From Sulfurimonas denitrificans DSM 1251 (GTDB lineage Bacteria; Campylobacterota; Campylobacteria; Campylobacterales; Sulfurimonadaceae): a stretch of 64,000 nucleotides of DNA. The stretch covers positions 1,240,001-1,304,000 of the forward strand of contig NC_007575.1 in assembly GCF_000012965.1 (NCBI RefSeq). The letters are read 5' to 3'. Made by a program: the position numbers and the translations under genes. The notes below the pieces were generated by a model. That model saw nothing but the letters and a program-made list of their open reading frames with translations, made no database searches and was not told the DNA's origin. Below are positions 31,796-41,672 of the stretch, piece by piece (within the stretch, counting starts at the first letter, position 1; the number at the start of each line of letters is the position of its first letter).

Positions 31796-33241
31796 CTATA
31801 TAAAGTTAGGTGCATCATTTGCAAACAAAATGATATCTCCTGCTCTTGTTTGTGATGATAAAAGAGACTCTATTTTTGTCTTATCATGAAGCATTATTTT
31901 ATTTTTTACATTTAAATTTTTACTAAAGAGTTCAGCATTTAGGCTACCTGTAACTATAACTATATCAAAGACGCTATTTATCGCTTCAATAAGTTTTAGA
32001 TTTAACTCATTGCTGCTCTCAACAAGCCCTGGAGTTACTATAACTTTTCTTCCCTCATGTAAAGAGCAGAGTCTTACAGCTTCTAGCATTCCGTCTATAT
32101 TTCCGTTATATCCATCATCTAGGATTAGTTTTCCACCAGCTTTTATCATCTGGAGTCTATGTTCAACTGGTTTTAAACCTCTAACCGCTTCTATTATCTC
32201 ATCATTGCTCATCCCAAAAGTTTTAGCGATTCTAATAGCAACTGCTATGTTCATTGTTTGAAATGAGCCTAAAACATTGGTATGGAGTGATAAAATTTCA
32301 TTATCAAGATGGATTTCAAAATCAGTTCCATCTAGTTTTGCATCTATGTTTTGTATCTCATTACCAAAAAAAGTCACCTTCTCATGAGGTTCATCAGTCA
32401 CTGAAGTATGGATAAATGCACGCTGTAGTCTTGGAGATTTCATAATCTCTAATTTTGTAGAGATAATATTTTGCAGAGTTTTAAAGTACTCAATATGAGC
32501 TAGCCCTACTTTTCCAACAACAACATTTTGAGGCTCTAGAAAAGTTGTAATCTCATAGATATCTCCACTCTCTCTCGCTCCTGCTTCGCAGATATAGATT
32601 TCACTCTCATTGGGCAAAGACTCATTTATATCTTTGATTATTCCGCCTAATGTATTTACACTTCTTGGAGTTGCATAGACTCTATATTTTTTACTAAGAA
32701 TCTCATATAAAAAGTTTTTAATACTTGTTTTTCCATAACTTCCAGTAATAGCAACAATTTGAAGTTTTTCCATACTTTGTAGTTTTTTCTTTGCCTCTTT
32801 TTTAAAAGATTCAAATAAGAACTTCTCTACAGCAAAACTCCCAGCATAAGCCACTAAAAGCGGCATAAAGACTCCAAAAACCTCACATGCTTCTTTGAGC
32901 ATACAGAGTATGTTTTGAAAAAGAGTCAAAGAGATAAGAAGTATCAAAAATCTCTTCACCCTCCATGTAAGAATAAGTTTTTTATCTAGTTTTTTATGCC
33001 ACAAAAAAATCGCAGGTAATATAGCAAAAAAGAAAAATATTATAAAAAATTTCCCAGTTGTATAGTAAGCTATAAATGGAATAAAAAAGTAGATAATATG
33101 CCACTGTGGCTTATGGTGTTTTAAGACTACACGAGAGATTTTGTAATCATACCACTGAAGGTTTGTAATGAGGTACCATCCTAAAACGGTTACAAAAAGC
33201 GTGTTTGTTACAAATGCTATTAAAATTTCATAGTCTTGCAT
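31796..33241 (-). CDS. murF: UDP-MurNAc-tripeptide--D-Ala-D-Ala ligase MurF with N-terminal membrane region
   Basis: A 481-residue protein. The first roughly 150 residues are hydrophobic with several membrane helices, an extension absent from E. coli MurF but seen in relatives of this lineage. The Mur ligase core follows: ATP-binding GSYGKTSIKN near residue 157, YICEAGARESGDI, NVVVGKVGLAHIEYF and HRLQMIKAGGKLILDDGYN. It adds D-Ala-D-Ala to the peptidoglycan precursor. Ddl, which makes that dipeptide, is two genes upstream, and the hydrolase between them overlaps murF by 1 bp. Confidence 0.9.
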   Translation of the reverse strand: MQDYEILIAFVTNTLFVTVLGWYLITNLQWYDYKISRVVLKHHKPQWHIIYFFIPFIAYYTTGKFFIIFFFFAILPAIFLWHKKLDKKLILTWRVKRFLILLISLTLFQNILCMLKEACEVFGVFMPLLVAYAGSFAVEKFLFESFKKEAKKKLQSMEKLQIVAITGSYGKTSIKNFLYEILSKKYRVYATPRSVNTLGGIIKDINESLPNESEIYICEAGARESGDIYEITTFLEPQNVVVGKVGLAHIEYFKTLQNIISTKLEIMKSPRLQRAFIHTSVTDEPHEKVTFFGNEIQNIDAKLDGTDFEIHLDNEILSLHTNVLGSFQTMNIAVAIRIAKTFGMSNDEIIEAVRGLKPVEHRLQMIKAGGKLILDDGYNGNIDGMLEAVRLCSLHEGRKVIVTPGLVESSNELNLKLIEAINSVFDIVIVTGSLNAELFSKNLNVKNKIMLHDKTKIESLLSSQTRAGDIILFANDAPNFI

Positions 33242-33978
33242 TATTTATGTTCCAATGTTTTTAAAAATCTGTTTTCTATATTTTGTGATACATCTTTTGC
33301 ATGATGTAAAAAGAAGTAGTGGTCTCCATCATAAACATTAAGCGTTGAATCTTTTATGAGTTTTTGTATCATTTTTGCACTAGAGAGCGGTGTTGCAGTG
33401 TCATCTCTTCCCCAGCACAAAAGAGCTTTACCGCTATAAGAGGCAAACTCTTTTGAAAAGTCCTCATCTACGACATTTTTAAAAGTTTGATACATAGGCT
33501 CACTTAGTTTTTTGGCATCCTCTGCTACAAAAAACTCTCTAAATTTGCTTAATCCAAATAGTTTTAAAAATTTAAAGAGTACTATTTTTGCTCTTACTTT
33601 TAGAGATTTTTGTCTATAAATTCCAGCGCTTGAGAGTAAAACTAAAACTGATGGCTCAAGCAGAAGTGCCACTTTTCCGCCAAATGAGTGACCTACGACT
33701 ATATCTTTTGAACCATTTAGATGAATCAATAACAGCTCTACTATTCTTGCATAATCTTTCGTCTCTAATGCAAGGTTACATGTAGAGCCTCCAAATCCTG
33801 GCAAATCTATATATATGTGTCTAAAGGCATCTAAATATGGAGCAAAAGCCTGTTTCATAAGAGCTTTATTGCTTCCCCAACCATGCAAAACTATCATATC
33901 AACACTTGCCTCTGGATTTATTATCTCATAACTTATCTCTAGGGTGTGTTGATTGAACTGTATTGACTTTAGGGCCAT
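33241..33978 (-). CDS. Alpha/beta hydrolase between ddl and murF
   Basis: A 245-residue hydrolase with oxyanion region LHGWGSNK, nucleophile elbow GHSFGG (Ser near residue 97), an acidic residue in CWGRDDTATPL and a late histidine in DGDHYFFLHH. I recall an uncharacterised hydrolase in this position in campylobacters. The substrate is unknown, and location suggests a role linked to cell-wall precursors. It overlaps both neighbours by a single base or so. Confidence 0.8.
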   Translation of the reverse strand: MALKSIQFNQHTLEISYEIINPEASVDMIVLHGWGSNKALMKQAFAPYLDAFRHIYIDLPGFGGSTCNLALETKDYARIVELLLIHLNGSKDIVVGHSFGGKVALLLEPSVLVLLSSAGIYRQKSLKVRAKIVLFKFLKLFGLSKFREFFVAEDAKKLSEPMYQTFKNVVDEDFSKEFASYSGKALLCWGRDDTATPLSSAKMIQKLIKDSTLNVYDGDHYFFLHHAKDVSQNIENRFLKTLEHK

Positions 33979-35015
33979 TACTTCCCTTTGGCTTTAGATA
34001 TTGAGTGAATATACTCATAAGTTACTTTAGCTCTTTTTGTATGTGGAAGTGAGTTTGCAAGAAGTTTTAAAGAGCCCCCGAAATCATCAAAAAGGTAGTT
34101 TGCCATAGACCCTGGAATTGGATTTATCTCATTTAGAAACACCTCGCCATTAACTACAAAAAAGTCACATCTAATTAGTGCACCTTCAAAGAGATTTTTA
34201 TAAACTTTCTCAAAACTTGCTCTTAGTTTTGACTCTAACTCTTTGCTTATCTCTGCGCTATCTACATTTCCACTTCTTGAGAAGTCCATATATTTTTTCT
34301 CAAAATCCAAAAACTCCTCTTTTTGTGGCTCTTCAATTATGGAGAAGTAGAACTTTTTACCTGCACTAAAACCAGCCAAGTTATACTCTTTTACACCTTC
34401 TAAAAACGGCTCAACTATAACAGTATTATCAAATTCAAATGCACTATCAAGAGCATAATCAAGCTTACTCTCATCTTTTACTATACTCACACCAATAGAG
34501 CTTCCAAGACGTGATGGTTTTACGATAATTGGATATGCTATTTTTATATTTGAGTGTTCACTTGAGCTTAACTCTTGTGATTCTACACATTTAACACCTC
34601 TTGCATGACAAAGCCATTTTGTGTATCTTTTATCATAAGAGAAGACACTCGCATCAACTCTTGGTCCAATGTACTTGATAGAGAAAAAATCGAGGATTGC
34701 TGCAATAGTTCCATCCTCCCCATCTCCACCATGGATAAGGTTTAAAACAGTTCCGCTAATATCTACAGAACCAAAGAGACTTTTTTGAACAAAAGAGCCA
34801 TGAGAGAGAGTGAGTTTTGGCATCTTTTTATATTCACCTCTTGAGAAGGTTGTTGCTCTCATTTTTGATGCGTTAATCAGATAAAACGTATGGTCTTGGT
34901 CACAAAAAATAAAATTTAACTCAAAATTTGATAGCTTTTCTTTAAGTGTAATTGCACTTACTATGCTGATTTCATGCTCGAAACTAGCACCGCCGAATAA
35001 AATAGTTAACTTCAA
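33978..35015 (-). CDS. ddl: D-alanine--D-alanine ligase
   Basis: A 345-residue ATP-grasp enzyme. Motifs are LFGGASFEHEISI at the N-terminus, LIHGGDGEDGTIAAIL (usually HGxxGEDG), IIVKPSRLGSSIGVS in the ATP-binding loop, and FFVVNGEVFLNEINPIPG with the metal-binding Glu/Asn near the end. It makes the D-Ala-D-Ala used by MurF. It is 12 bp downstream of ruvA in the same run of genes. Confidence 0.93.
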   Translation of the reverse strand: MKLTILFGGASFEHEISIVSAITLKEKLSNFELNFIFCDQDHTFYLINASKMRATTFSRGEYKKMPKLTLSHGSFVQKSLFGSVDISGTVLNLIHGGDGEDGTIAAILDFFSIKYIGPRVDASVFSYDKRYTKWLCHARGVKCVESQELSSSEHSNIKIAYPIIVKPSRLGSSIGVSIVKDESKLDYALDSAFEFDNTVIVEPFLEGVKEYNLAGFSAGKKFYFSIIEEPQKEEFLDFEKKYMDFSRSGNVDSAEISKELESKLRASFEKVYKNLFEGALIRCDFFVVNGEVFLNEINPIPGSMANYLFDDFGGSLKLLANSLPHTKRAKVTYEYIHSISKAKGK

Positions 35016-35027
35016 TATATACCTCTT

Positions 35028-35594
35028 TTAAATTGTTTGTAGAAGCTTTAGTGCCTCTTTTACTAATATGGCTGTATCAACTGCACTACATGAACCTAGT
35101 GCTTTTGAAATTTTATCTTTTTTAAACCCTAATGATTCTAGTGCTTCACTCGCTTGAGCTACCGCTAGACTCTTTGGCTCACTTGCAGATATAATTAACT
35201 CAGTATCAAAACCGCTAAGCTCAACTAAAATCCGCCCTGCACTCTTAGGACCAATTCCTGGAACTCTTTGAACGGCTGTTATATCTTTGTTGTTTAAGAC
35301 AACTGCAAATTGAGAGGGCGTATATGTAGAGCAGATAGCCATCGCCACTTTTGGACCTACTCCGTTTATCTTGATAAGACGCTCGAAGAGTTTTTTTTCA
35401 CCAAGTTCTAAAAATCCATAAAGCAACTGAGCATCTTCTCTAATTACATGTGAAGTAAATAGCTTAACCTCATTGCCGCTCAAAGCAGAAAAACTCTGCA
35501 ATGATATAAAAACTTCATAAACAACACCGCCTACATCTACATGTACAAATGATGGCTCTTTTGAGACAAGAACTCCTCTGACTCCGACTATCAC
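35028..35594 (-). CDS. ruvA: Holliday junction DNA helicase subunit RuvA
   Basis: A 188-residue protein with an OB-fold N-terminus (IVGVRGVLVSK), paired helix-hairpin-helix motifs (INGVGPKVAMAIC and VQRVPGIGPKSAGRIL) and the C-terminal RuvB-interacting domain (EALESLGFKKDKISKAL). RuvA binds four-way junctions and loads RuvB. It overlaps the fapA-like gene upstream by 4 bp. No ruvB or ruvC is in the window. Confidence 0.94.
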   Translation of the reverse strand: MIVGVRGVLVSKEPSFVHVDVGGVVYEVFISLQSFSALSGNEVKLFTSHVIREDAQLLYGFLELGEKKLFERLIKINGVGPKVAMAICSTYTPSQFAVVLNNKDITAVQRVPGIGPKSAGRILVELSGFDTELIISASEPKSLAVAQASEALESLGFKKDKISKALGSCSAVDTAILVKEALKLLQTI

Positions 35595-37495
35595 TCTTTT
35601 ACCGCCCTTATCTCATAAATTCCATCATCGGACTCTACAACTGCAAATATCTTATCTATTGAATCTTTTTGCGGTTTATAACTAAGTTCTATAGGCGGAT
35701 CAACGAGTTTAAAAATAAGCTCATTATGTCCGCTCCATTTATCTCTATTTATAATTCTTGCATCAAAAATATTATCCTGAAAAGAGGCAGTTTTTGTAGT
35801 TAGCAGAAGCAGTTTGTCATTTTTAACTTTGTACTCGTTTACTATGGTCTCTAAGTGTTCTTGAGCCTTTAAAAACTGTTTATATTTTGTTACAAAAGAT
35901 GATGGCATTTTTATTCCATTTTTTTTGTAATGCATCAATCTTTGTTTAACCTCATTAAAAGCGTCTGTGTTGTCTTTAACTAGTTTTTTGTATCTGTCTA
36001 TCTCTTTTTTAACCTCATCAATAGCAGATTTTAGCTCATTTATCTCATTTCTGTTATCACTAAAATCTTCAATCTTCTCTTTTTGCAAAAGCGGATCAAT
36101 TGTAAATATATTTTCACTTCCTACTAGTTTTTTTATCTCAATAAGTCTTGAAGCTGTTGCTTTAACATATGATGCACATACTCCAATTTCTATATCTTTT
36201 GCTCTTATATTTCCACCAAGAGCCTGAGCAATCTCAACCTTCTTTCCATCAACAATGCCATGTTCTAATCGTGTGATTTTGATATTCTCACCTATAGCAC
36301 TTCCTTTATGCACATTTATAGTCAAGTTAGTAGCTGTAATTTGTGATGTTTTATGCGTTTGCCCATCTACTGTTGCTCTTTTTGCATGAACTTTTGAGTT
36401 TGGACCCACATTTCCTTTTATATCTATCTCACTTACCTGAACCTCCATACCACTTCCTATGGCATCTTTTTGAGAGTCATTCTCTTGCACGCTTAAAGAG
36501 ACATCCGAATCAAGCCCTGTTATAATTGAGCCTGTTGTTTTAAAAGATATTTCGCCTACATCCATCTCAGATTTTATCTGATATTTTTTTGCTTCTAAGC
36601 TTATATACCCGCTAATTTTTGCTTTATATAAGATATTATCTTTACTATCTATGACTTCTATCGTATCATCTACCGTAAAGTCCGGTGCATATTTTATTAC
36701 GGGCTCTAAAGGTTCCATAAACTCACCACGGCAATTTCGTCCAGGTTTACCTTTTTTTGGTTTTATATATTCTAAGAGCAAATCACCCTCTACAGCACTA
36801 TGAATAAATCCTCGTCTGGAGTGGTCAACCCTCTCATTCTCCTCAACTGGATTCTCTCTTTCATAATGCTTTATAAGCTCATCATTTGTTGTAGGTGTTG
36901 GCTCATACGATTCAGCTATAAGTATAGTTTGATTTTTATCATACTTTATAACTCCAGCTACTTTAGCCATCGCCGAAACCCTAGATACTAACTCAGGAAC
37001 CATCTCATCAAAAATATATAAAAGAACTCCTGCACGAATCTTGCTTTTATTTATATATTTTAAAAACTCATCCTCAAACTTTGGTGTTATTGAAACTTCT
37101 GAACCCTCTTTTATGCTTAGATAAACTTTGCATTTTGTAGCATTTGCTCCAACAGCAGCATGAAAATTTTTAAAAATATCATTCTCATCTTTTGAGTAAA
37201 CCTCTATCTCATACGTCTGTTTAATTTGAAAAAATTTATTTAAAATTGATACAATATCATCTAGTTCGTGTAGTTCGTTTTTGTTTATCTCTTCCCAATC
37301 AGACTCTATATTTTCTTTATTTATTCTCATAAATGTCTGAACAGCTAGTATGTCAAAATCTAAACTGTTTACACTTACTCCATTTTTCTTTGCTATTTCA
37401 ATGAGCTCTTTAGCAACATTTTGAGTTTTTATGACAGTAGGTCGGATTATTTTTACTATTTCTTTAGTATCGCTACTAGAACCAAATATTGCCAT
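35591..37495 (-). CDS. FapA/DUF342 domain protein
   Basis: A 634-residue protein. ATG at 37495 (MAIFGSSSD) is preferred because AGGA lies 4 bp upstream. A longer frame of 14 codons has no good ribosome site. The core (about 190-450) is the FapA region, with a central right-handed beta-helix of VxxxGxVGPNSKVHAK-type turns, followed by a coiled coil (about 470-570). Members are polymerising or scaffold-like proteins, and one is implicated in coupling to MinC-like fold repeats. The function here is unknown. It heads the ruvA-ddl-murF run. Confidence 0.75.
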   Translation of the reverse strand: MAIFGSSSDTKEIVKIIRPTVIKTQNVAKELIEIAKKNGVSVNSLDFDILAVQTFMRINKENIESDWEEINKNELHELDDIVSILNKFFQIKQTYEIEVYSKDENDIFKNFHAAVGANATKCKVYLSIKEGSEVSITPKFEDEFLKYINKSKIRAGVLLYIFDEMVPELVSRVSAMAKVAGVIKYDKNQTILIAESYEPTPTTNDELIKHYERENPVEENERVDHSRRGFIHSAVEGDLLLEYIKPKKGKPGRNCRGEFMEPLEPVIKYAPDFTVDDTIEVIDSKDNILYKAKISGYISLEAKKYQIKSEMDVGEISFKTTGSIITGLDSDVSLSVQENDSQKDAIGSGMEVQVSEIDIKGNVGPNSKVHAKRATVDGQTHKTSQITATNLTINVHKGSAIGENIKITRLEHGIVDGKKVEIAQALGGNIRAKDIEIGVCASYVKATASRLIEIKKLVGSENIFTIDPLLQKEKIEDFSDNRNEINELKSAIDEVKKEIDRYKKLVKDNTDAFNEVKQRLMHYKKNGIKMPSSFVTKYKQFLKAQEHLETIVNEYKVKNDKLLLLTTKTASFQDNIFDARIINRDKWSGHNELIFKLVDPPIELSYKPQKDSIDKIFAVVESDDGIYEIRAVKE

Positions 37496-37576
37496 ATTTT
37501 CCTGCCTAAGTTTAAATTGTTTAAAAAAAATAAACACTCTATTTTAATCAAATATTTGTTAAACTTTCGTAAAAAT

Positions 37577-37582
37577 TATAAT
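37577..37582 (+). promoter_or_regulatory. -10 box upstream of murJ
   Basis: TATAAT lies 18 bp before the murJ ATG within an AT-rich stretch. It is close to the start, implying a very short leader. Confidence 0.4.
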
Positions 37583-37600
37583 ATTCTCTAAAAGAAGCCT

Positions 37601-39007
37601 ATGTTTAAAGCCATATTTACCAATAGTTTTGGAATTTTGTTCTCAAGAGTTTTAGGATTTTTAAGAGATATGTTAACAGCTTCTGCTCTTGGAGCAAATA
37701 TATACAGCGATATATTCTTTGTAGCTTTTAAACTCCCAAATCTCTTTAGAAGAATCTTCGCAGAGGGCGCATTTACTCAAGCTTTTATACCTGCTTATGC
37801 TCACTCAAAACATAAGTCACTTTTTTCAGCAAATATATTTTTACTTTTTTTATCAATCATACTTGTAATAACTCTGCTTGTAAACATTTTTCCATCTTTT
37901 GCTACGTCAATTATAGCTGTGGGATTTGATGAAAAAACAGTTGAGTTATCAGAGCCTTTTGTTGCTATAAACTTTTGGTATCTGCCTCTTATCTTTGGTG
38001 TTACATTTTTAAGTACTATGCTTCAATACAAACGCCACTTCGCAACGACAGCATTCTCTACTGCACTCTTAAATATCTCTCTTATTGTAGCTCTGCTGCT
38101 CTCAGAAGATAAAAGCCAGAATGAGATAGTTTATTATCTTAGTTTTGGTGTAGTTATTGGCGGTATTTTACAACTAATTGTACATGTAATAACTCTCTAT
38201 CATCTAGGTCTTTTTAAACCTTTAATGGGCGGTTTTAAATATTTGAGACAAAAATCCCAACTTATAAAAGAGGAGAGTAAAAGATTTAAAAAACAGTTCT
38301 TTCCTGCAATGTGGGGAAATTCAACACCACAAGTTAGTGCTTTTTTAGACACTTTTTTGGCTTCATTTTTAGCAACTGGTTCTATTAGCTATCTTTACTA
38401 TGCTAACCGCATATTTCAGCTCCCTCTTGCCATTTTTGCAATTGCTACTTCTATAGCTCTCTTCCCATCAATTGCAAGATATATAAAAAACAGTGATGAA
38501 CAAAAAGCAAGATACTACATGCAAAAAGCTTTTTGGTTTTTAGCTTTTTTACTCTTGGCTAGTACAATTGGCGGATATATATTCTCACATGAGATTATCT
38601 GGCTTCTATTTGAGAGAGGCTCATTTGTAGCTAAAGACACGTTAATTAGCTCTTACATTCTTCAAATGTATATGATAGGACTTTTACCACTTGGACTTCA
38701 AAAACTATTTTTACTTTGGTTATATACAAACGAACAACAACTTCTTGCCGCAAAAATAGCAACTTTTTCTCTTATTTTCTACATTGTCTTTGCTCTAATC
38801 CTAATTACACCAATGGGAGCTGCTGGTTTAGCACTAGCTGGAACAATAAGCGGATTTATAGGCTTTGGTATGACTATAAAAGCATTTGGAGTAAAAGATT
38901 TTTTTGATATACTCCGAAACAAAAAAGCAATTTATCTCTTAGTTGGCTCTTCTATTTTTACAATTATACTTATAGTTTTAAAGGATTTTATCAGTGTTTA
39001 TATTTGA
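37601..39007 (+). CDS. murJ: Lipid II flippase MurJ
   Basis: A 468-residue membrane protein with about fourteen helices and MurJ signatures: GILFSRVLGFLRDMLTASAL with the conserved Arg/Asp, FKLPNLFRRIFAEGAFTQAF, and AIATSIALFPSIARYI. It flips lipid II to the periplasmic side during peptidoglycan synthesis. It overlaps cysS by 14 bp and is divergent from the ruvA-murF run. Confidence 0.93.
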   Translation: MFKAIFTNSFGILFSRVLGFLRDMLTASALGANIYSDIFFVAFKLPNLFRRIFAEGAFTQAFIPAYAHSKHKSLFSANIFLLFLSIILVITLLVNIFPSFATSIIAVGFDEKTVELSEPFVAINFWYLPLIFGVTFLSTMLQYKRHFATTAFSTALLNISLIVALLLSEDKSQNEIVYYLSFGVVIGGILQLIVHVITLYHLGLFKPLMGGFKYLRQKSQLIKEESKRFKKQFFPAMWGNSTPQVSAFLDTFLASFLATGSISYLYYANRIFQLPLAIFAIATSIALFPSIARYIKNSDEQKARYYMQKAFWFLAFLLLASTIGGYIFSHEIIWLLFERGSFVAKDTLISSYILQMYMIGLLPLGLQKLFLLWLYTNEQQLLAAKIATFSLIFYIVFALILITPMGAAGLALAGTISGFIGFGMTIKAFGVKDFFDILRNKKAIYLLVGSSIFTIILIVLKDFISVYI

Positions 39008-40394
39008 TTCGGCGAAAAAGATAAAAAGAGAGTTTATTCCACAAGAACAAGGAAAAGTTTCTCTTTACGTCTGCGGACCCACTGTTTATGATGATGCGCA
39101 TTTGGGGCATGCAAAGAGCGCCTTAGTTTTTGACCTTCTCTGTAGAGTTTTAAATGCAAACGGTTATGAAGTTACTTACGCTAGAAACATAACAGACATA
39201 GATGACAAAATTATAAATAGAGCCCAAGAGCAAAACAAAACTATAAAAGAAGTAACAGATTTTTATACAGATGCTTATCATAAAGAGATGGCACTTCTTG
39301 GCATTTCACGCCCAGACATAGAGCCAAAAGCCACAGAATCACTTGATGCAATGTATGCTCTTGTACAAAAACTCCTTGATAATAAACATGCTTATACAAC
39401 TGATGATGGAGATGTCTATTTTGACACTTCAAGTGATAGCAAATATCTTACTTTGTCAAATAGAGTTCAAGATGAGAGTGAAAAACTTCAACGTGTGCAG
39501 AGCTCATCACAAAAGAGAAACCCTGCTGATTTTGCTCTTTGGAAAAGCATACATGATGAGAGCGTAACATTTGGCTCTCCTTTTGGAAAAGGTCGCCCTG
39601 GGTGGCATCTGGAGTGTTCTGCTATGATAGAGAAACACTTAAGCAAACCTAATGCAAAGTTTGCTGTAGATATCCATGGAGGCGGGGCTGACCTACTTTT
39701 TCCTCATCATGAAAACGAAGCAGCACAAACCAGATGCGCCACAGACCATGCACTAGCAGCTTACTGGATGCACAATGGATTTGTAAACATTGATGGCGAG
39801 AAGATGAGCAAGAGTTTAGGAAACAGTTTTTTTCTAAAAGATGCTCTTAAAATTTATGATGGAGAAGTTTTACGATTTTACCTTCTTAGCACACACTATA
39901 GAAGTAACTTTAACTTCAATGAAGAAGATTTAGCGACTGCAAAAAAACGTCTTGATAAAATATATCGACTTAAAAAGCGACTCTTTGGAGTGACTTATGA
40001 AGATGAAAAAACAGATTTTAAAAAAGAGCTCTTAGAGACGCTTAGTGATGACTTAAATATTTCAGCATCACTAGCACTAATTGAAGAGATGATAACTCGC
40101 GCAAATGAGACTCTAGATACCGCAGGAAAGCATAAAGAGCTAAAAAGAGAGGCTCTCTCAAATCTCTCATTTATAGAAAAGATTTTAGGTTTTGGCATAA
40201 AAAATCCTTATGAATATTTTCAATTTGGCGTTAATGAAGAGACAAAAACAGAGATTGCAAAACTCATAGAAAAAAGAGCTGAAGCCAAGAAGTCTAAAGA
40301 TTTTGCAGCTTCTGACATGTTAAGAGATAAAATTTTAGCCTATGGAGTAAATCTAATGGATACTCCGCAGGGGAGTTTTTGGGAGAAGATATAA
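38994..40394 (+). CDS. cysS: Cysteinyl-tRNA synthetase
   Basis: A 466-residue class I synthetase starting at GTG 38994, 9 bp after AAGGA. Motifs are the zinc-binding CGPTVYDDAHLGHAKS (HLGH in place of HIGH), HHENEAAQTRCA with further zinc ligands, GWHLECSAM, and EKMSKSLGNS. The C-terminal helical anticodon region is complete. It overlaps murJ by 14 bp. Confidence 0.96.
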   Translation: MFIFDSAKKIKREFIPQEQGKVSLYVCGPTVYDDAHLGHAKSALVFDLLCRVLNANGYEVTYARNITDIDDKIINRAQEQNKTIKEVTDFYTDAYHKEMALLGISRPDIEPKATESLDAMYALVQKLLDNKHAYTTDDGDVYFDTSSDSKYLTLSNRVQDESEKLQRVQSSSQKRNPADFALWKSIHDESVTFGSPFGKGRPGWHLECSAMIEKHLSKPNAKFAVDIHGGGADLLFPHHENEAAQTRCATDHALAAYWMHNGFVNIDGEKMSKSLGNSFFLKDALKIYDGEVLRFYLLSTHYRSNFNFNEEDLATAKKRLDKIYRLKKRLFGVTYEDEKTDFKKELLETLSDDLNISASLALIEEMITRANETLDTAGKHKELKREALSNLSFIEKILGFGIKNPYEYFQFGVNEETKTEIAKLIEKRAEAKKSKDFAASDMLRDKILAYGVNLMDTPQGSFWEKI

Positions 40395-40398
40395 CTAT

Positions 40399-41595
40399 TT
40401 AGGGTTTTTTTATCCTATTTTTATATCCTGTATTTATGCGAAGACGAAGCCCTAGATAGTATGCGTACGTTATAGCTTTTTTTAGCAGATACGCACTATA
40501 ACCTTTTACTTTTATCACTCCAAAGAGCTCTCCGCTTGCCCAGTTCCCACCAAGAGCGATAAATACTCCAAGAACTTTCGCATCAAATGGTGCAATAGTT
40601 TTGTTGTCAATCCTTTTGCGAATAGACTCTGCTGCATACTCTGCACTTCTCTCAGCGCTTTGGGCTGTTGGAGGAAGTATTTTCCCAGAAGCATCACGTA
40701 TCTCTACACAATCGCCTATAGCAAATACGTTCTTTTTTTGAGCTATATTTAACATACTATCAGTAATAAATTGAGAAATTTTATTTTTTTTCACATCTAT
40801 ACACTCATTTAAATCGGATGCTTTTATACCGCCTGTAAAAATCATAAAGTGGTACTTTAGAGCTTCTTGGTTTTTAAAGTAGATAAAATTATCATCCAAT
40901 TTTTCTATAAAAGCATTTGTTAAAATATTTACACCCAAAGCTTCAACTCTTTTATGCGTACTATTTATCAAAAAATCGCTCATACCTGGTAAAATAGTCT
41001 CACTTGCATCTATGAGATATATCTTTACGCTATTTATTCTGCTGCCTATTGTTTTTTTATAAACTTCTACAACATTTGCCATCTCAGCAGCCACTTCAAC
41101 CCCGCTAAGCCCTGCTCCGCCAATGACTAAATTTATCTCTTGCGTCTCTTCATTTTGGAGTTTTTTATAGAGAAGATTTTCAAACTCTACTCTAAAATTG
41201 TGCGCTCTATGAAGGCTTTTAACTCCAAAACTATGCTCTCTTAAGCCTTCTATAAAAGAGAAAAAGTTTGTTTTAGCCCCAGTTGCGATTATAAGATAAT
41301 CATAAGATATTGCTCCATCGCACAGCGCAACACTTTGTGCCTCAAAATCAACGCTCTGTACATTATCATAAATAAATGTCACTTTTTTCTTAAACCCGTT
41401 GCACCAGTCTTGCAAGTCAATAACAACGTCATGAAGGTCAAATCTGCCAGCTATATATCCATAAGCTTCAGTTTGGAGGTAGTGATATGGGTGTTTATCT
41501 ATGAGCGTTACATCCATGTCGCTCTGCTGTGCCAAAAACTCTATAGCACGCAGACCACCATAACCACCGCCAATAACAACAACTTTCTTATTCAA
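40399..41595 (-). CDS. NDH-2-like NADH dehydrogenase
   Basis: A 398-residue flavoprotein with FAD-binding GGGYGGLRAIEFL at the N-terminus, YDYLIIATGAKTN, NAD-binding VIGGAGLSGVEVAAEMA near residue 160, and AIGDCVEI near 295. The C-terminal region is weakly amphipathic (KAITYAYYLGLRLRI), as in type II NADH dehydrogenases that sit on the inner face of the membrane. It would pass electrons from NADH to quinone without pumping protons. A role as sulfide:quinone-type reductase is less likely, since no matching cysteine pair is evident. Confidence 0.82.
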   Translation of the reverse strand: MNKKVVVIGGGYGGLRAIEFLAQQSDMDVTLIDKHPYHYLQTEAYGYIAGRFDLHDVVIDLQDWCNGFKKKVTFIYDNVQSVDFEAQSVALCDGAISYDYLIIATGAKTNFFSFIEGLREHSFGVKSLHRAHNFRVEFENLLYKKLQNEETQEINLVIGGAGLSGVEVAAEMANVVEVYKKTIGSRINSVKIYLIDASETILPGMSDFLINSTHKRVEALGVNILTNAFIEKLDDNFIYFKNQEALKYHFMIFTGGIKASDLNECIDVKKNKISQFITDSMLNIAQKKNVFAIGDCVEIRDASGKILPPTAQSAERSAEYAAESIRKRIDNKTIAPFDAKVLGVFIALGGNWASGELFGVIKVKGYSAYLLKKAITYAYYLGLRLRINTGYKNRIKKP

Positions 41596-41672
41596 ATTTT
41601 GCCTTTTGTTAAATAAATAGTTAAAATTATACTCTTTTAAAGATTGATAAAATAGAAATTATTGGATAAAAA

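Noticed and set aside
35043-35057. Third copy of the two-hairpin element, because GCTTTAGTGCCTC occurs
   Set aside because: The match is limited to about 13 bases inside ruvA (encoding its KEALKLL end), with no conserved core or flanking hairpins.
37496-37537. Longer start for the fapA-like gene
   Set aside because: The 14 extra codons are hydrophobic and basic with no ribosome site, while the ATG at 37495 has AGGA at good spacing.
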